Of a stretch of DNA of 64,000 bases, positions 33,315 through 43,994 are shown one piece after another. The DNA comes from Ophioceras dolichostomum (taxonomy: Eukaryota > Ascomycota > Sordariomycetes > Magnaporthales > Ophioceraceae), in the NCBI GenBank assembly GCA_003049485.1, contig PYST01000123.1, forward strand, positions 1 through 64,000, in the 5' to 3' direction. Under the pieces are notes generated by a model that did not search any database, had not been told where the DNA came from, and worked only from the letters and a program-made list of their open reading frames with translations. Every line of letters starts with the position of its first letter. The stretch's first letter is position 1. Both the position numbers and the translations under genes were made by a program.

Positions 33315-34260
33315 GGGGTTTGAGAGATGATGGGGAGGAAGGGGGGAAAGGAGGGAGGAGGAAGAAGAAAGGAGGAAGGAGGAAGTAGGAAGGAGGGAGA
33401 ATGAAAGCGGGAAGGGGGAAAGGGAGAAGTTATGTGATGGTGTATGGTAGGGTATGGTAGGATAAACGATAGGATGGTCCTATTGCGACTGGGTGATGGA
33501 ATGTATGATGATGGGGTGCAAGAGGTGGGTGGGTTGGTTGGTTGGGTTGCAAGTTCTCCGTCCTGGGAGTTGGGAAATTGGGCGGGGACAGGAGTGTTGG
33601 TTAGGTCCATGCATGCATCTTGCGATTGGGATGACATAGAGGTCGCAGGTTGTATTTGTCTGATTCGGACGTGTAATGCTACTGTTGTTCTCGTTCTCTC
33701 CTGTTATAGCTTGGGTTAACGGCAAGGACGGGGACGACGAGAGGATTCATGTATTTTGTTAGTGTCCCTAACTTGGATGGATCATCAGCCAACTAGACCT
33801 ACTTGGATATGGTTGAATTTTTTCCTGAACACCTTACCTACGCCGTTATGTAGGCGGCTAGATAGGTACTGAGGTAGGTATGTATAAAGAAACAACTACT
33901 TCCAACAAATTCTTCCTTGCCTGCTGTGACAGACTCTTTTTCCTTTCCGCTGACCCAAACCTGCAACCAAGCAAGACTGGTGCATCCATGCCTCCGTAAA
34001 GATTCCTCCATAAGCATTCATCCCTGAGCATGCATGTATGCATATTTGCCCCCCGTACATACGTAGATATATAGTTCGCCTCTTTCGTCTCTCCAGAACA
34101 CGCCGATGCAGCCGCCCATCCACCGCCAGGCACCTATCCATCCTCCTATCCATCCCCCCAACTCCTCGCTGAGCGGCTCGAAACAAGGGTATGTAAAGTT
34201 AAGGTAGGTTACAACTGGGTTGGGGACAAACTTGGTTGAAACTGCGGGAAGAAAAAGAAA
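33315..34260. other. Intergenic, purine-rich 3' flank of AKR1
   Basis: 33315-33430 is a strongly purine-rich GGA/GAA tract. The rest holds no convincing frame. Confidence 0.5.
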
Positions 34261-35254
34261 CTACCGCCAGGCCTTCATGAACCGACCAGGGTCCTTCTCT
34301 GCCTGATCAGAGCCGCCGCCGGCACCAGAGCCACTGCCACCGCCCTGCTGTCTCCAGCGTCCTCCCCTGCCTCCGTCGCCCTGTCCACCGCCCCTCGTCC
34401 GGTTGCCGTCCTTGTCCTTCTCGATCGGGAAGTTGACGCGCAGGGACCCGCCGTCGGGGCCGTAGGGGGTGCCGTGCAGGGCGTTCTTGGCCTCGGTCGC
34501 CTCCTCGGGCGTGTTGAAGTCGACGAAGACGAAGGAGGGCTTGCCGAAGGGCGACTTGCGGCTGTCGATGAAGGACCTGTTTTATATAGTAGGAAGGCGG
34601 AAAGTGGTCAGTCAGTCAGTCAATCAATCAATGAAATCAATCATCCGAACTTGCCGAAGGTGGGGCCGGAGGCAAAGAAGGGATGATGAAGAAAAGAACA
34701 TACGGATTGAAGCCTTGGAACAGCGTCCTGATTTCCTCCTCGTTCTGCGCCTGGTCGGCCGCAGGGCCCAGGCCGCCGACATAGAGCCTCTTGCTGGGAG
34801 GTTGTGAGTCCTCGCGATCATTGTCCCTCGAGCCGTAGCCGCCGCCCTGCCTGCGGTCGCCACCGTCTCCGCCCCGCGATTGCCACTGCTGGCGACCGCC
34901 GCTCCCATAGCTACCGCTATTGCTGTTGCTCCCGCCATCCCTCTGCTGTCCACCACCACCCTGCTTGGGCCAGCCGACGAGGACGGAGCGCCCGTCGATG
35001 GTCATCTGCAGCTCGGCGACGGCGCGCGCGGCCTCGTCGTGCGACCGGAAGTGCACGAAGCAGAAGCCCTTGTTGCGGCCCGAGGACGGGTCGATCTTGA
35101 GCTGCACGCGCTCGAAGTCGCCGAAGCCGACCTCGCGCAGCATGCCCTCGACCTCCTCCTGGGAGAGGGAGTAGACGAGGTTGCCGATGTAAACGCTGCG
35201 CTCCGACGCGTCTGGGGCGGGGGAGTCGTAGCCGCTGCCGCTTGCGTACGCCAT
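34261..35254 (-). CDS. RNA-binding protein with two RRMs
   Basis: Exon 1 (35254-34704) and exon 2 (34576-34261) with a 127-bp intron give 288 aa. RRM1 spans about 19-95 with RNP2 VYIGNL and RNP1 KGFCFVHF. A Gly/Ser/Gln linker follows. RRM2 starts RLYVGGLG near 156, is split by the intron and has RNP1-like SFVFVDF. The tail is RGG-rich. The layout (two RRMs and a Gly-rich tail) recalls Gar2/nucleolin or Nsr1-type and other nuclear RNA-binding proteins, but it lacks the acidic N-terminus of nucleolin, so no symbol is given. The intron contains CAGT/CAAT short repeats. Confidence 0.9.
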
Positions 35255-36255
35255 TGTTGCAGGTCAGGAAGGAATAAATATGACGTAGGTGATATAGGGA
35301 TGCTTGCTGCGGTGAATGAGATGCGGGCGCCCGTGAATGAATGATTGGGTCTGCGTTGTTCCGCGCCTAACCCAGATCGAGGGAACAAAGAAAGCAAGTG
35401 AACGAAAACAATGCCTCGTCCGATCAAATTGACCATCAAAATGGCATCAAAATTTGGGCGGTGTGGTGTCCAGTGGTGGGGTGGTCCAGTGGGGCTCAGT
35501 GGGGCTTACTACCCTGGTCTCGCTGATTGGCCAGGTCCCGACAATGAACAGGGGTCAGCAACTAAGCACGTGAGTGCGATCGCGTGACAACCCTGTGAAC
35601 AACATTGACGCCCCGACGATGAGGTGTCTGGAGGGAGCTTCGAAAGCGGAACAGATACGGAAGGGTACGTGCGATGTTTATAACCCGACAGGGTGAGGCA
35701 ACGTGGACCATTACCACCTTCTCAACACCGCCACGGAAGGCTTGCCTCCAAGGAGAGTTACTGCTCCTGAGTCACCAACCTGCCCCTGAATCATATACTA
35801 CTACATTTTCTCACCGGTTGGGTCATCCATATTTCCCAAGGTCATCACTCCTGTTGTAATGGTCGTGTACTGAAACGCTGCTATCATCGACCTAGATATT
35901 TTTCATCCTCTCGTTGACGGCTACAACAACAACCAAGACAGCGATAACAACATCTGAGGTCAACAAAACATACAAAGGTGCGACCAAGGTGCAGAGCTTG
36001 CACCCAACGACACAGCTTCAATGTTTACAATCCACACAAGGGAAGCAATGCGTGCAGCAAAACCTTATTGGAAAGGTTGCGTGTGGTTGGGGTCAAGTGG
36101 CTTCCTCAACTCCCTCTCCAGCCACAATTATTGGCTTTCGTTCCGAACCCACTGCGGTATGAATACCTAGGTAAATTGTCCTTTTGGCCCGTTAACCCAC
36201 AGCCTTCGGCGCGGACTGGCCCGCCTGCCTGCGAGCTGCCGATTACGACGACAGC
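35255..36255. other. Intergenic, no gene seen
   Basis: Upstream region shared with the divergent coiled-coil gene. No convincing frame or repeat. Confidence 0.45.
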
Positions 36256-37344
36256 ATGGCAGACAAACTGCCGTCTCCTTGGGAGACCGTCACCGACCCA
36301 TCCGTGAACGCTTCAGACGGCGGTTCCACCGGCTCCGTGCCTGCTGGTCATGCTCCCATCCCCTCGAGTGCCCCCATCTCTTTGTTTTCCGACATCCCCT
36401 CGGGTATCCCTTTGTTTGGCCCCGTCCCCTGGGACTTCTTCGGTCCCCGTGTCCGTAATCCAGATACGTCGCCAGCGCACCATTCTCATGGTGATGACGC
36501 CACCAGCTCCGTAGGTTCTGTCCGTCACTTCTTCCCCTTCCCAGCCTTTTGCTACGGCCAAGACATAATCAATTAAATGCACACTTCGCGATCGGTACAG
36601 AGCGAGGCCGGAGTGGGACGTGAACTGCACGACCTGTCCAAACAGCGGCGGCGGATACGACAACAGCTAAAGCAGCTCGATCGCGTCGAAGATGAGATCG
36701 AAGTGGAGCTCCACGGGACCGCGACCGTGAACTTCGGGCAGCAGCAGCAGCAGCAGCGTGAGCGCCCCCTTAGCAGCCCTCATCAACACCCCGAGAAGGA
36801 GGCGACACGTCCAGCAACAGACCTCAAAAGCAACCCCGCCGTCCTTGAGGCAAAGGAACGCGATCTCTACAGTGAGCTCGATGCCATCAACCAGCAGAGA
36901 ACCGAACTGAAATGGAAACTGGACGCCATGGGCCGAGACTATCACAAGCTGAGAGACTCGTACACGAAGGAGATGCTGCGGGACTCCGTCCTAGACGCAA
37001 TGTGTGAAAACGACCGTTTGAAGGAGGAGATCAGAGAACTTCCTCGTCTGGCGGCAGCCTCGACGGCGACGGCAGAGGGGTTAGACGGTCTGAACCCCTA
37101 TGTCGCTGCCGCCTACTTTGCCGAAGCCGTATCAAGAACAGTCAGAGACGGAGCCGGCGTATACGGACTAGCGGCAGCCGCCAACGCCGACAAAAGCCCT
37201 GATGACCTTCGCAGGTCTCTAGTGGTGGCGGGGATGGCATTCGGCCGGGTCCTCTCGCAGCTCCGTTCGTCGAGGTCTCGCAAGGCGTTCCTCTTCCGTG
37301 TCGCAGGGTGCCTGATAGCTAGTGGACACAGGATACCAACCTGA
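36256..37344 (+). CDS. Coiled-coil protein of unknown function
   Basis: Exon 1 36256-36510 and exon 2 36601-37344 join in phase 0 across a 90-bp intron with GTAGGT and TACAG ends, giving 332 aa. The N-terminal 85 residues are Pro/Ser-rich (SPWETVTDPS, DIPSGIPLFGPVPWDFFG). From about 95 the protein is charged and helical with heptad-like Leu spacing (QQLKQLDRVEDEIEVEL), a Gln run of six, then ERDLYSELDAINQQRTELKWKL. The last 100 residues look globular (AAYFAEAVSRTVRDG). No family is recognised. It is the first and best-preserved of a cluster of small genes to 42.7 kb. Confidence 0.65.
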
Positions 37345-37850
37345 TGGACCCCGTGCGACGCCGAGCTTGGAAAGTCAGTGAAGAAGTATCATGAAAGGTG
37401 GTAGTGCTCTAGAACGGTCAGGCCCGGTAAACAAAACTTGAGAAATGGGGGCGTTTGACGGTTGATCGCAGTGTTATTTTGTGACATAGGTTTCTCAGCC
37501 CGTTTAGCCAATCTTGAGTTAACAGGAACTGTTTTGATGCTGTCCCTGCTTTATGCAAACCGTTGACCTCGCTTTATTGGCGGATGAAGACACGCTCAGG
37601 CTGAGGCCAAAGAGCCATTTCATCTGCCGAGCAGCGATTGGTTCCCTCATCATAATGTCCGTCTCTGATCACGTGTGGAACCATCCCTCGCAATAAAATC
37701 TGTGAGGCTCATCCCCGTAATCCCCTACACACTCCAACCGCGTTACCTCACTACCGATTCGACCTCATCCGTCACAATTTCTCACCTCGGTACTACCTCC
37801 ATTGCCTCGCCGACAACCAGATATTATCACCGGCCAACTCAACTTTCACC
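37345..37850. other. Intergenic, no gene seen
   Basis: About 0.5 kb with pyrimidine-rich sequence leading into the next damaged gene. Confidence 0.4.
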
Positions 37851-38623
37851 GTGCCCTCGCAGGAATCACCACGAAGAGCAATTTTGAATCCCGACAACAA
37901 GAAGGCCGTCCCCACCGGCGCTGGTGCAGCCAAGCCCGCTTCCTCCACGCCCAAAATCGCCGTCCCCGGACCTCCTGCTGTAGGTTCAGTTTCCCTGCGT
38001 GTCCTGTTCCATCACTACTATTATATCTTTCCTCTTTCCTCCGTTTCCTCAATCCGGAAACAGCAGCAATACTTACCTAACCGACTGACTGACACCGCCA
38101 CCACTAGAAGCCGGCGTCGACGCAGGATAAAGACAAAGACAAGGGCAACGACAACGATAGTGACGAGCAGCAGCCGCCGCCGCCCTAGCAGCCTTCCGAG
38201 GAAGACGACGACCTGGCCCTCCTGAGCGCCTGCATCGACGAGTTCGAAGCCCGCTACCGGGCCCTGATGTCGTCCTGTCTTCAGAGCGAGAGCAACGAAA
38301 TAAAAACGGCGATGACCACCACTGCCACCACTTGCTTCGACTTCGAGGGTGGTGGTGTCGCAGTCGCCTCCCAAGTCCTTGACGACGCTCTGAAAGAGAC
38401 AGAGCATCGTCACGACCTGCGGCGGGTGCTGGGGGAGGAGACGGTCTTGATGCTTATGGACGTGCGGACACTGCTGCGGGAGGGGCAGGAGGCATTGGAT
38501 AGGATGAGGGTGGCGTGTTGGGCGGTTGTGAGGCGGGCTGAGGCTGAGGTTGGTAAGTGGGAGGAGAGGGTGAAGGAGGAGCAGGAGGAGGAGGAGAAAG
38601 ACGTGGAGATAAAGAAGGCGTGA
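37851..38623 (+). pseudogene. Damaged coiled-coil gene: GTG at the start, in-frame TAG
   Basis: Coding composition starts at 37851, where the start position reads GTG after a good leader (TTCACC), so the ATG may have been lost. Exon 1 to 37979 gives a Pro/Ala/Lys segment (ESPRRAILNPDNKKAVPTG). The intron ends CCACTAG at 38107 after a CTGAC branch site. Exon 2 begins KPASTQDKDKDKGN and, after PPPP, meets a TAG at 38186-38188. The frame continues with SEEDDDLALLSACIDEFEAR and a charged helical region to a TGA at 38623. If the acceptor were the TAG itself (intron 37980-38188), the frame would be open. An internal ATG at 38267 could give 118 aa. Unknown family. Confidence 0.5.
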
Positions 38624-39657
38624 CTTTCCTAACACTCTGAGTGAATCGTAGAGTATTACGGGGTCTCTTATCTCGACAGGTGTACGCCACAGATCTACCA
38701 GTAACTTACCTACAACCCATCTACCTTAGCGACCCATCGTCTCAGCGACTAGACTTGAAACTACCGAGCTGTCAGAGACATAGTATGCATGTACCACACG
38801 CATGGGCTGAGTCCTCTATGCATGTCTATACTCACCTGCCACGTCGCCAGCCTCGTTGGGACTGCATGCCGGACACTACGGGAGGACAGGGCCTGTAATC
38901 GGAATATTCACCCCACTGTACAAACTGCCGTACCACCGGCGGGGGTATGGGCTGTAACGTACTTCTATAGCGTTTGCAGTATTCTGCGGCGAGCGGCTAT
39001 GTAGTAGTATGAGCGATTCTCCTAGCTCGTTTGCATCGCGCTTCCGCTTCGGCACAAAATCAAACCTCCACAACAGTTGCGCATCCCAAGACACATCGGA
39101 GCTGACTTGAGCGATGATCAGAGTCTGAATATCAACTCCTCAAGTTCTATGAAACAACGCCAATTCTAGAGTGCGTTTGGGCATCTGCCCAGTGGCTCCA
39201 CCAGGATATGAGCTCATATCTCTCTCGTTGGTCGATCCCGTTCGTTCGTTGTCTTCCTCCCATGGTCTGTAAATTCCACTGCTCCTTGGACGGGGCGCTG
39301 GACCACAACATGATCAACCCAATGGTTCCGACCAGCACGCTCGACGCTTGCTTTCCACATCACGACCACCCTGAGAGTTCTTTCTCATCCAGCTCTCCAT
39401 TATTCTACCGACAAGCTCTCTTTTCGACATCCACAGTCAGATCGCCGCCCAGCGTGTCAGTCACATATCACCAGCGGCAGCCAACTTGATCAACCAACCG
39501 GCCTTGTCTTCTGGTTCGTCAAGTAATAAGTCCGTCCAAACATCCAGCCGGTACATCCCCCCCAATTTCCCCCTAGTATCGAGCATCCGAAGCCTATCAC
39601 TCTCGATTTTGTTCTTGACTTCTGACAACGTCACCTGATCTATTAGAAGCAGCCGCT
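38624..39657. other. Intergenic, no gene seen
   Basis: About 1 kb with GCATGTACCACACGCATGG-type palindromes near 38785-38830 and no convincing frame. Confidence 0.4.
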
Positions 39658-40468
39658 ATGGCTCGGCAGCAGTCCCAGGACAGGGACACCAGCGGCTCCG
39701 AAGATCAGCCCAGCCGACATTCCACTTCCGATGACTCCGTAAGTCCATCGATGGTCACTTAGTTCTCATTCTCCTCCGATTACAGGCGCTGACCGTGGAA
39801 GCTGCTTATAGGATGACGAGGCTGGTGATGTCAGACCTCGGCATCCCGCCCCAACTGGAGGCGTGGGTCGAGGGCTACGTCCAGGGGTGTGTCCGGGAGT
39901 ATGTCCAGCAGTATGTCAGGCGGCACTTCCAGCAGAACGTAGAGCCAACCATCTACGAGTGGATCGAGGGGGCTGTCCAGACACAGCTCCAGCGTGATGC
40001 GCAGCAGCAGCAGCAGCGGCATTCGCAGCCGCAGCCAGGTAATCAGCTGCATACCGCTGCGCGAGATCCTCAACCGTCGTTCGGTCATCAAGGCGTCGAA
40101 CCGAGCGTCCGGGCGGCTCCGCGGCAGGATCCCCAACCGGGCTCCGGCCGCCTAGGCTACCCCCGGATTTCCAGCTGAATCTCCCGCCAACGCACAGCAA
40201 CCTGCCGGTGCAGTCTGGCCTTGTCCACCCCTTCTCCATCCTCCACCTCCGTCCGTCCCTCTCCTCACCTATAGCCGCGCACACTCCCGCTCCATCACCA
40301 GTCCCGGCTCACCAGCAGCTGGTGAGCCCACCTATCCGCAGTCTGACGGACAAGCGGTGGAGCAAGGGTGGACAGGATGGGGAGGATGAAGATGATCGCA
40401 GGTCGGTGGGTCGGAAGGAGGAGGGTGATGAGGATGAGATGACGGATGTGGCACTTGGTGACAAGTGA
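39658..40468 (+). CDS. Small Gln-rich acidic-tailed protein, unknown function
   Basis: The best model has three exons (39658-39738, 39786-40038, 40128-40468), all GT-AG with matching phase, giving 224 aa. The N-terminus is polar (MARQQSQDRDTSGSEDQPS). A helical segment has repeated VQ/YVQ units (EGYVQGCVREYVQQYVRRHFQQ). A poly-Gln run of five and a Pro-rich stretch follow, ending in a charged tail (GEDEDDRRSVGRKEEGDEDE). If the second intron is retained the product is 154 aa ending at 40178. The first intron is only 47 bp. The charged tail favours the spliced form. No known domain. Confidence 0.5.
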
Positions 40469-41433
40469 CTGAGACGTATTGGGGGCACTAGGTATATTCA
40501 CAGAGGGAAGGGTTGTGGGTGTGGATGGTACTCTATAGGCTTCCTTTGCGGATAGTGGTCGGCGTGTTGCGTTTTCTCTATTCTAGCTCACTTATCGATC
40601 TCATTTCTCAGCTTGTCCTTCTGCACGAATCATCGTATCTTTTGAATTCGATCTTGCTTTTCTACCTGCATCGAGTCACATATCACTACAAGCTGTTCCA
40701 AGGCTACCTCAGAATAATCTCCCTTACGAGTTGTCAGAATAAACAGCTGTCTTATCAGAACTTAAACGGAATTTAGCCAAACGACACATTCTCCTCGTTT
40801 GCGACCGGTCCGGCAAGGACAGCAGACAGTAACAGTGTCTTGAACCTCGCCTGACCGACTCTGGGTTTGTCTGCCACTTCTCGAACAGTAGGTCAGGCTG
40901 ACACTCGTGATAGGCCGTGAGGAACAAAGAAGCCCCAACGGCAACTGAGACATGTAAACCGGTGCGTGGAACTTCTCAGATACGTGCGGGGCGGTGACAA
41001 ACGCGATACCAGGCCAGTTTGTCCCAAGTCTTCCTCCTCTGTTCGGCCATGTTTTCTTTGGCATCCTGCATTGGCTTCCCGGCCATCTATAAATTTCAGC
41101 GGCCTTCTCCACGAACCGGTCTTAGCCTTGTTCAACTTCACCCCGTTCACCAGCTCACATTTCTCTCGCGGACAACCGTACATCCGCCCTGATCAGGCGT
41201 CTTCCTTCTGCGACGAAACCACAATCATCACTAGCCTCAACGAGGGTATCTTACACCAGCCAGTCACCCACGCGGGGTCTCCTCAAGCAGCCGGCCACCT
41301 AAGTACCTGCCTACCGTACCTTCCCGCGTGTGTCTGTCCGGCCCTTCAGGTGAGCTACTTGCCTGAGCCTCCCTACCAGGACAGTAACCGGTCCCGGCTA
41401 ACTCGATCCCCCTAACCAAACAACGCAGCAATC
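40469..41433. other. Intergenic, no gene seen
   Basis: About 1 kb without a convincing frame; the final part is the leader of the damaged gene at 41434. Confidence 0.4.
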
Positions 41434-41728
41434 ATGGCCGACCCCTCGCAATCCAGCCGGGCCTCAGTCGTCAACGCCAACCTCCGGCAGGACCTCGCCC
41501 TCTAGCGCGAGGAGAACGGCCGCCTGACCGCGCAGCTGCGCAAGGCCCAGGACAAAGCCAACCGCGATGCGAAGATGGCCCAGGCGCTGACCGAGAAGCT
41601 GATCAAGATCGATCAGCGGACGTTCGAGGTTCAGGAGGGGTTGGGCGACCTCCGGGCGAGGTCGCCAAGCTTCGGGACGACGTCATCAAGGGCCAGCAGG
41701 AGGTCCTTAGTCTCCTCAAGGCCAAGTT

Positions 41729-41762
<34 letters not shown>

Positions 41763-41900
41763 AAGGAGGGGCGCGCGTGGCAGTCCAACGTCGAGTTCCG
41801 GGAGCCCCGGGGCGGAGGAGGAGGAGGAGGGGGCTCATCGGGCTTGGGTTCGCGATCTGCCTCGGGCGACCTGTCTCGGTTCGGGCCTCGGTCAGGTTGA
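41434..41900 (+). pseudogene. Damaged coiled-coil gene: in-frame TAG and frameshift
   Basis: The ATG at 41434 gives MADPSQSSRASVVNANLRQD, then a TAG at 41503-41505 in an otherwise open frame. The same frame continues as a charged coiled coil (REENGRLTAQLRKAQDKANR, KLIKIDQRTFEVQEGLGDLR). At about 41653-41657 coding moves to another frame by one missing base (EVAKLRDDVIKGQQEVLSLL), followed by a poly-Gly run from a GGC repeat and a Gly/Ser tail to a TGA at 41898-41900. Two independent lesions suggest a pseudogene. No family recognised. Confidence 0.6.
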
Positions 41901-42220
41901 TTTTCTGGACGGAAGGCTTCCGCGAACCGCAAGCTGGAGAACTTTTCGTTTGTCTCTTATTTAACTCATGAATATCTAGATCACTTTTCTACCTGCCTTA
42001 CCCAGTGCCTGCCTTACCCAGTGCCGAGGTCCTTTCGTTGTTCGCTTCTGTCATCCACACTCTCACCCTGTTGCACAGCATCATTGTCTAGGGAATCAGG
42101 ATTACCACTAACTTAAGGAAAAGGGGTCCTGTATTAAGGGGAGAGAAGGGGAGGAGGTGGACGATGGAGCCAGTTCTAGTCCACACCCCTAACAAATCTC
42201 AAAAAATCCCTCTCGCTTCT

Positions 42221-42712
42221 CTAAGCTGTAGTACTACTAGCACTGCCAGTCTCTCCATCCCTTCGAGGCGACGTCGGGTCGGTCACCACATAGATGATCG
42301 GGCACCCACACGTCTCGAACACCGTTGACAGGTGGTGCCTGAACGTCGTCTTGATCCATACGTGGAGCTTCCATTGCACCGGTGCCATCCAGTTGGCCTC
42401 CGCGTACCGGATCGTCACCGTCTTGACGAACGGGGCGATCTCCTCCAGCGGCGACCGGGGCCAGCCGTTGTACCGGGCGCCCGCGATCTCGTCCATCAGG
42501 TCGAGCTGGTGGCCGTCGAGGAGGTCCATCGCGATGCGGGCGTGGCGGTCGGCCGGGTGGTGCGGGGCGACCATGCTGTCCACAACGAAGTCTAGGATCA
42601 GGTCGTCGATGTCCGCGTTGGCTAGGTCGAAGGTGGTGAGGTTGGTGCCGTCTGGGTGCTTGTCGAAGATGTTTTTGCCATGGGCGGTCTGGACGGCATC
42701 GAATGTTTTCAT
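42221..42712 (-). CDS. Protein of unknown function, N-terminus uncertain
   Basis: The first ATG in the protein-like frame (42712) gives 163 aa starting MKTFDAVQTAHGKNIF, with YNGWPRSPLEEIAPFVKTVTIRYAEANWMAPVQWKLHVW in two runs and a Cys-Gly-Cys near the end. The same frame stays open and protein-like upstream to about 43000 but has no ATG. The first ATG after the TATA box (42885) lies in a different frame that closes at 42709. A one-base lesion between 42885 and 42712, or a short overlapping upstream frame, would explain this. No recognised family. Confidence 0.5.
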   Translation of the reverse strand: MKTFDAVQTAHGKNIFDKHPDGTNLTTFDLANADIDDLILDFVVDSMVAPHHPADRHARIAMDLLDGHQLDLMDEIAGARYNGWPRSPLEEIAPFVKTVTIRYAEANWMAPVQWKLHVWIKTTFRHHLSTVFETCGCPIIYVVTDPTSPRRDGETGSASSTTA

Positions 42713-42953
42713 AGGGTATCCCAGCACTCCGCAAGCGTTATCTGCAGGCCAGGACAAGTGCAACGCTGGTTCTGCGGGAGGGCCGACATCGTTGGGCCAG
42801 TTTCTGTCGGAAGAGGAGCTGAGCTCGGGGTGCTGGACAACCAGTGAAAGTTGAAAAGCGTCTTGGAAAGTGTTGATGGATGCATGGCGGAAAATTGCCG
42901 CGTTGGTGGTGGGTGAGGCAAGAATCTGGAGGATGGGTGCTCGGCGCCTCCCA

Positions 42954-42962
42954 CTTTTTATA
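42954..42962 (-). promoter_or_regulatory. TATA box of the gene at 42.2-42.7 kb
   Basis: On the minus strand TATAAAAAG lies 70-78 bp before the first downstream ATG (42885), at a usual distance for a core promoter. Confidence 0.45.
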
Positions 42963-43994
42963 CACAGAACTTGTTGGCATGTGCGGTCTAACGCGTCTCC
43001 CGGTATCACTAGAGAACTTCTGTTGAAGGTGTGTGGAAACGTTTACCTTTCACTTGATGTAGGGTTGTGATTCACTCGCACTGCCTTGTTCGAGCTGCCC
43101 TGAACACTGTTGAGGCTTGCGCAAGGGGGGTGGTGAGCCGGCTGGGGTAGATCGCCTGAACAGATTCAGCATTGTTCGGTCTAACCTTTGTTCATCACTC
43201 TCTTGGTCATCCTTGGACAAAGAGTGAGAGATTGATGAACGGCGGTAAAAACGCTCCATATTTTGCGCTGAAGTATTTAACTAAACGGTAAATGCCTTTG
43301 TCTCGGATGACAGGGCGACCTTGAGGAGGGTCGTTGTTACAAGGCTATCGGGCGCCCAGTCTCGAGCATCCTCAGTAACTGACTCAGCTGCCTACCCTAT
43401 CCTGCGGAGCCTCTCCCAACTACGGGGAAGCAGTATAGGTCTAGGCGTATTCAGATGTTGCGCCCAGGCCACCCAGCAGCCTCTGCCTAATTTGGTCTCT
43501 GTGCCCCCTGAGGTGGCCCAGGAGCAGGACTGAAACGTCTCACCACTCAGTGCGCTCGAGATAATTATGACCATGCAATACCGGAACGCATCAAAGACCG
43601 CCTCCGATGACAGCGCGGCCGCCAGCCTGTGCAAGCTGCTTCGAAACGGCGAGCATGAAGTGGTTGAAAATACCGAGACAGTATAGTACTGTACACATTC
43701 CTGCCGACACTGCCCTGCAGAATACTCCATCCATGAAACTCAGAAGCTCGTCAAGAGTCTACAGAGAGGTCAAAAAACTACAGTATCGACCCGTACATAA
43801 GCCAAACCAAGGTAAAGCTAAACACATACGCAGTAAACCCCCAAGCTTTTCGCCATCATGTTCCGTCATCCTCTCATGAACCAAAGAGACATACACACAT
43901 CCCAACCCCCTAGCAGACCCACCCGTATCCAGCCACCAGCCTCCCAGCGTCCTTTCCCCGCCTGCTTGCCCATCCTCCCCCGTCACAGCTTCAC
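42963..43994. other. Intergenic, no gene seen
   Basis: About 1 kb between the unknown gene and the mpaB-type oxygenase, both on the minus strand. No convincing frame. Confidence 0.4.
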
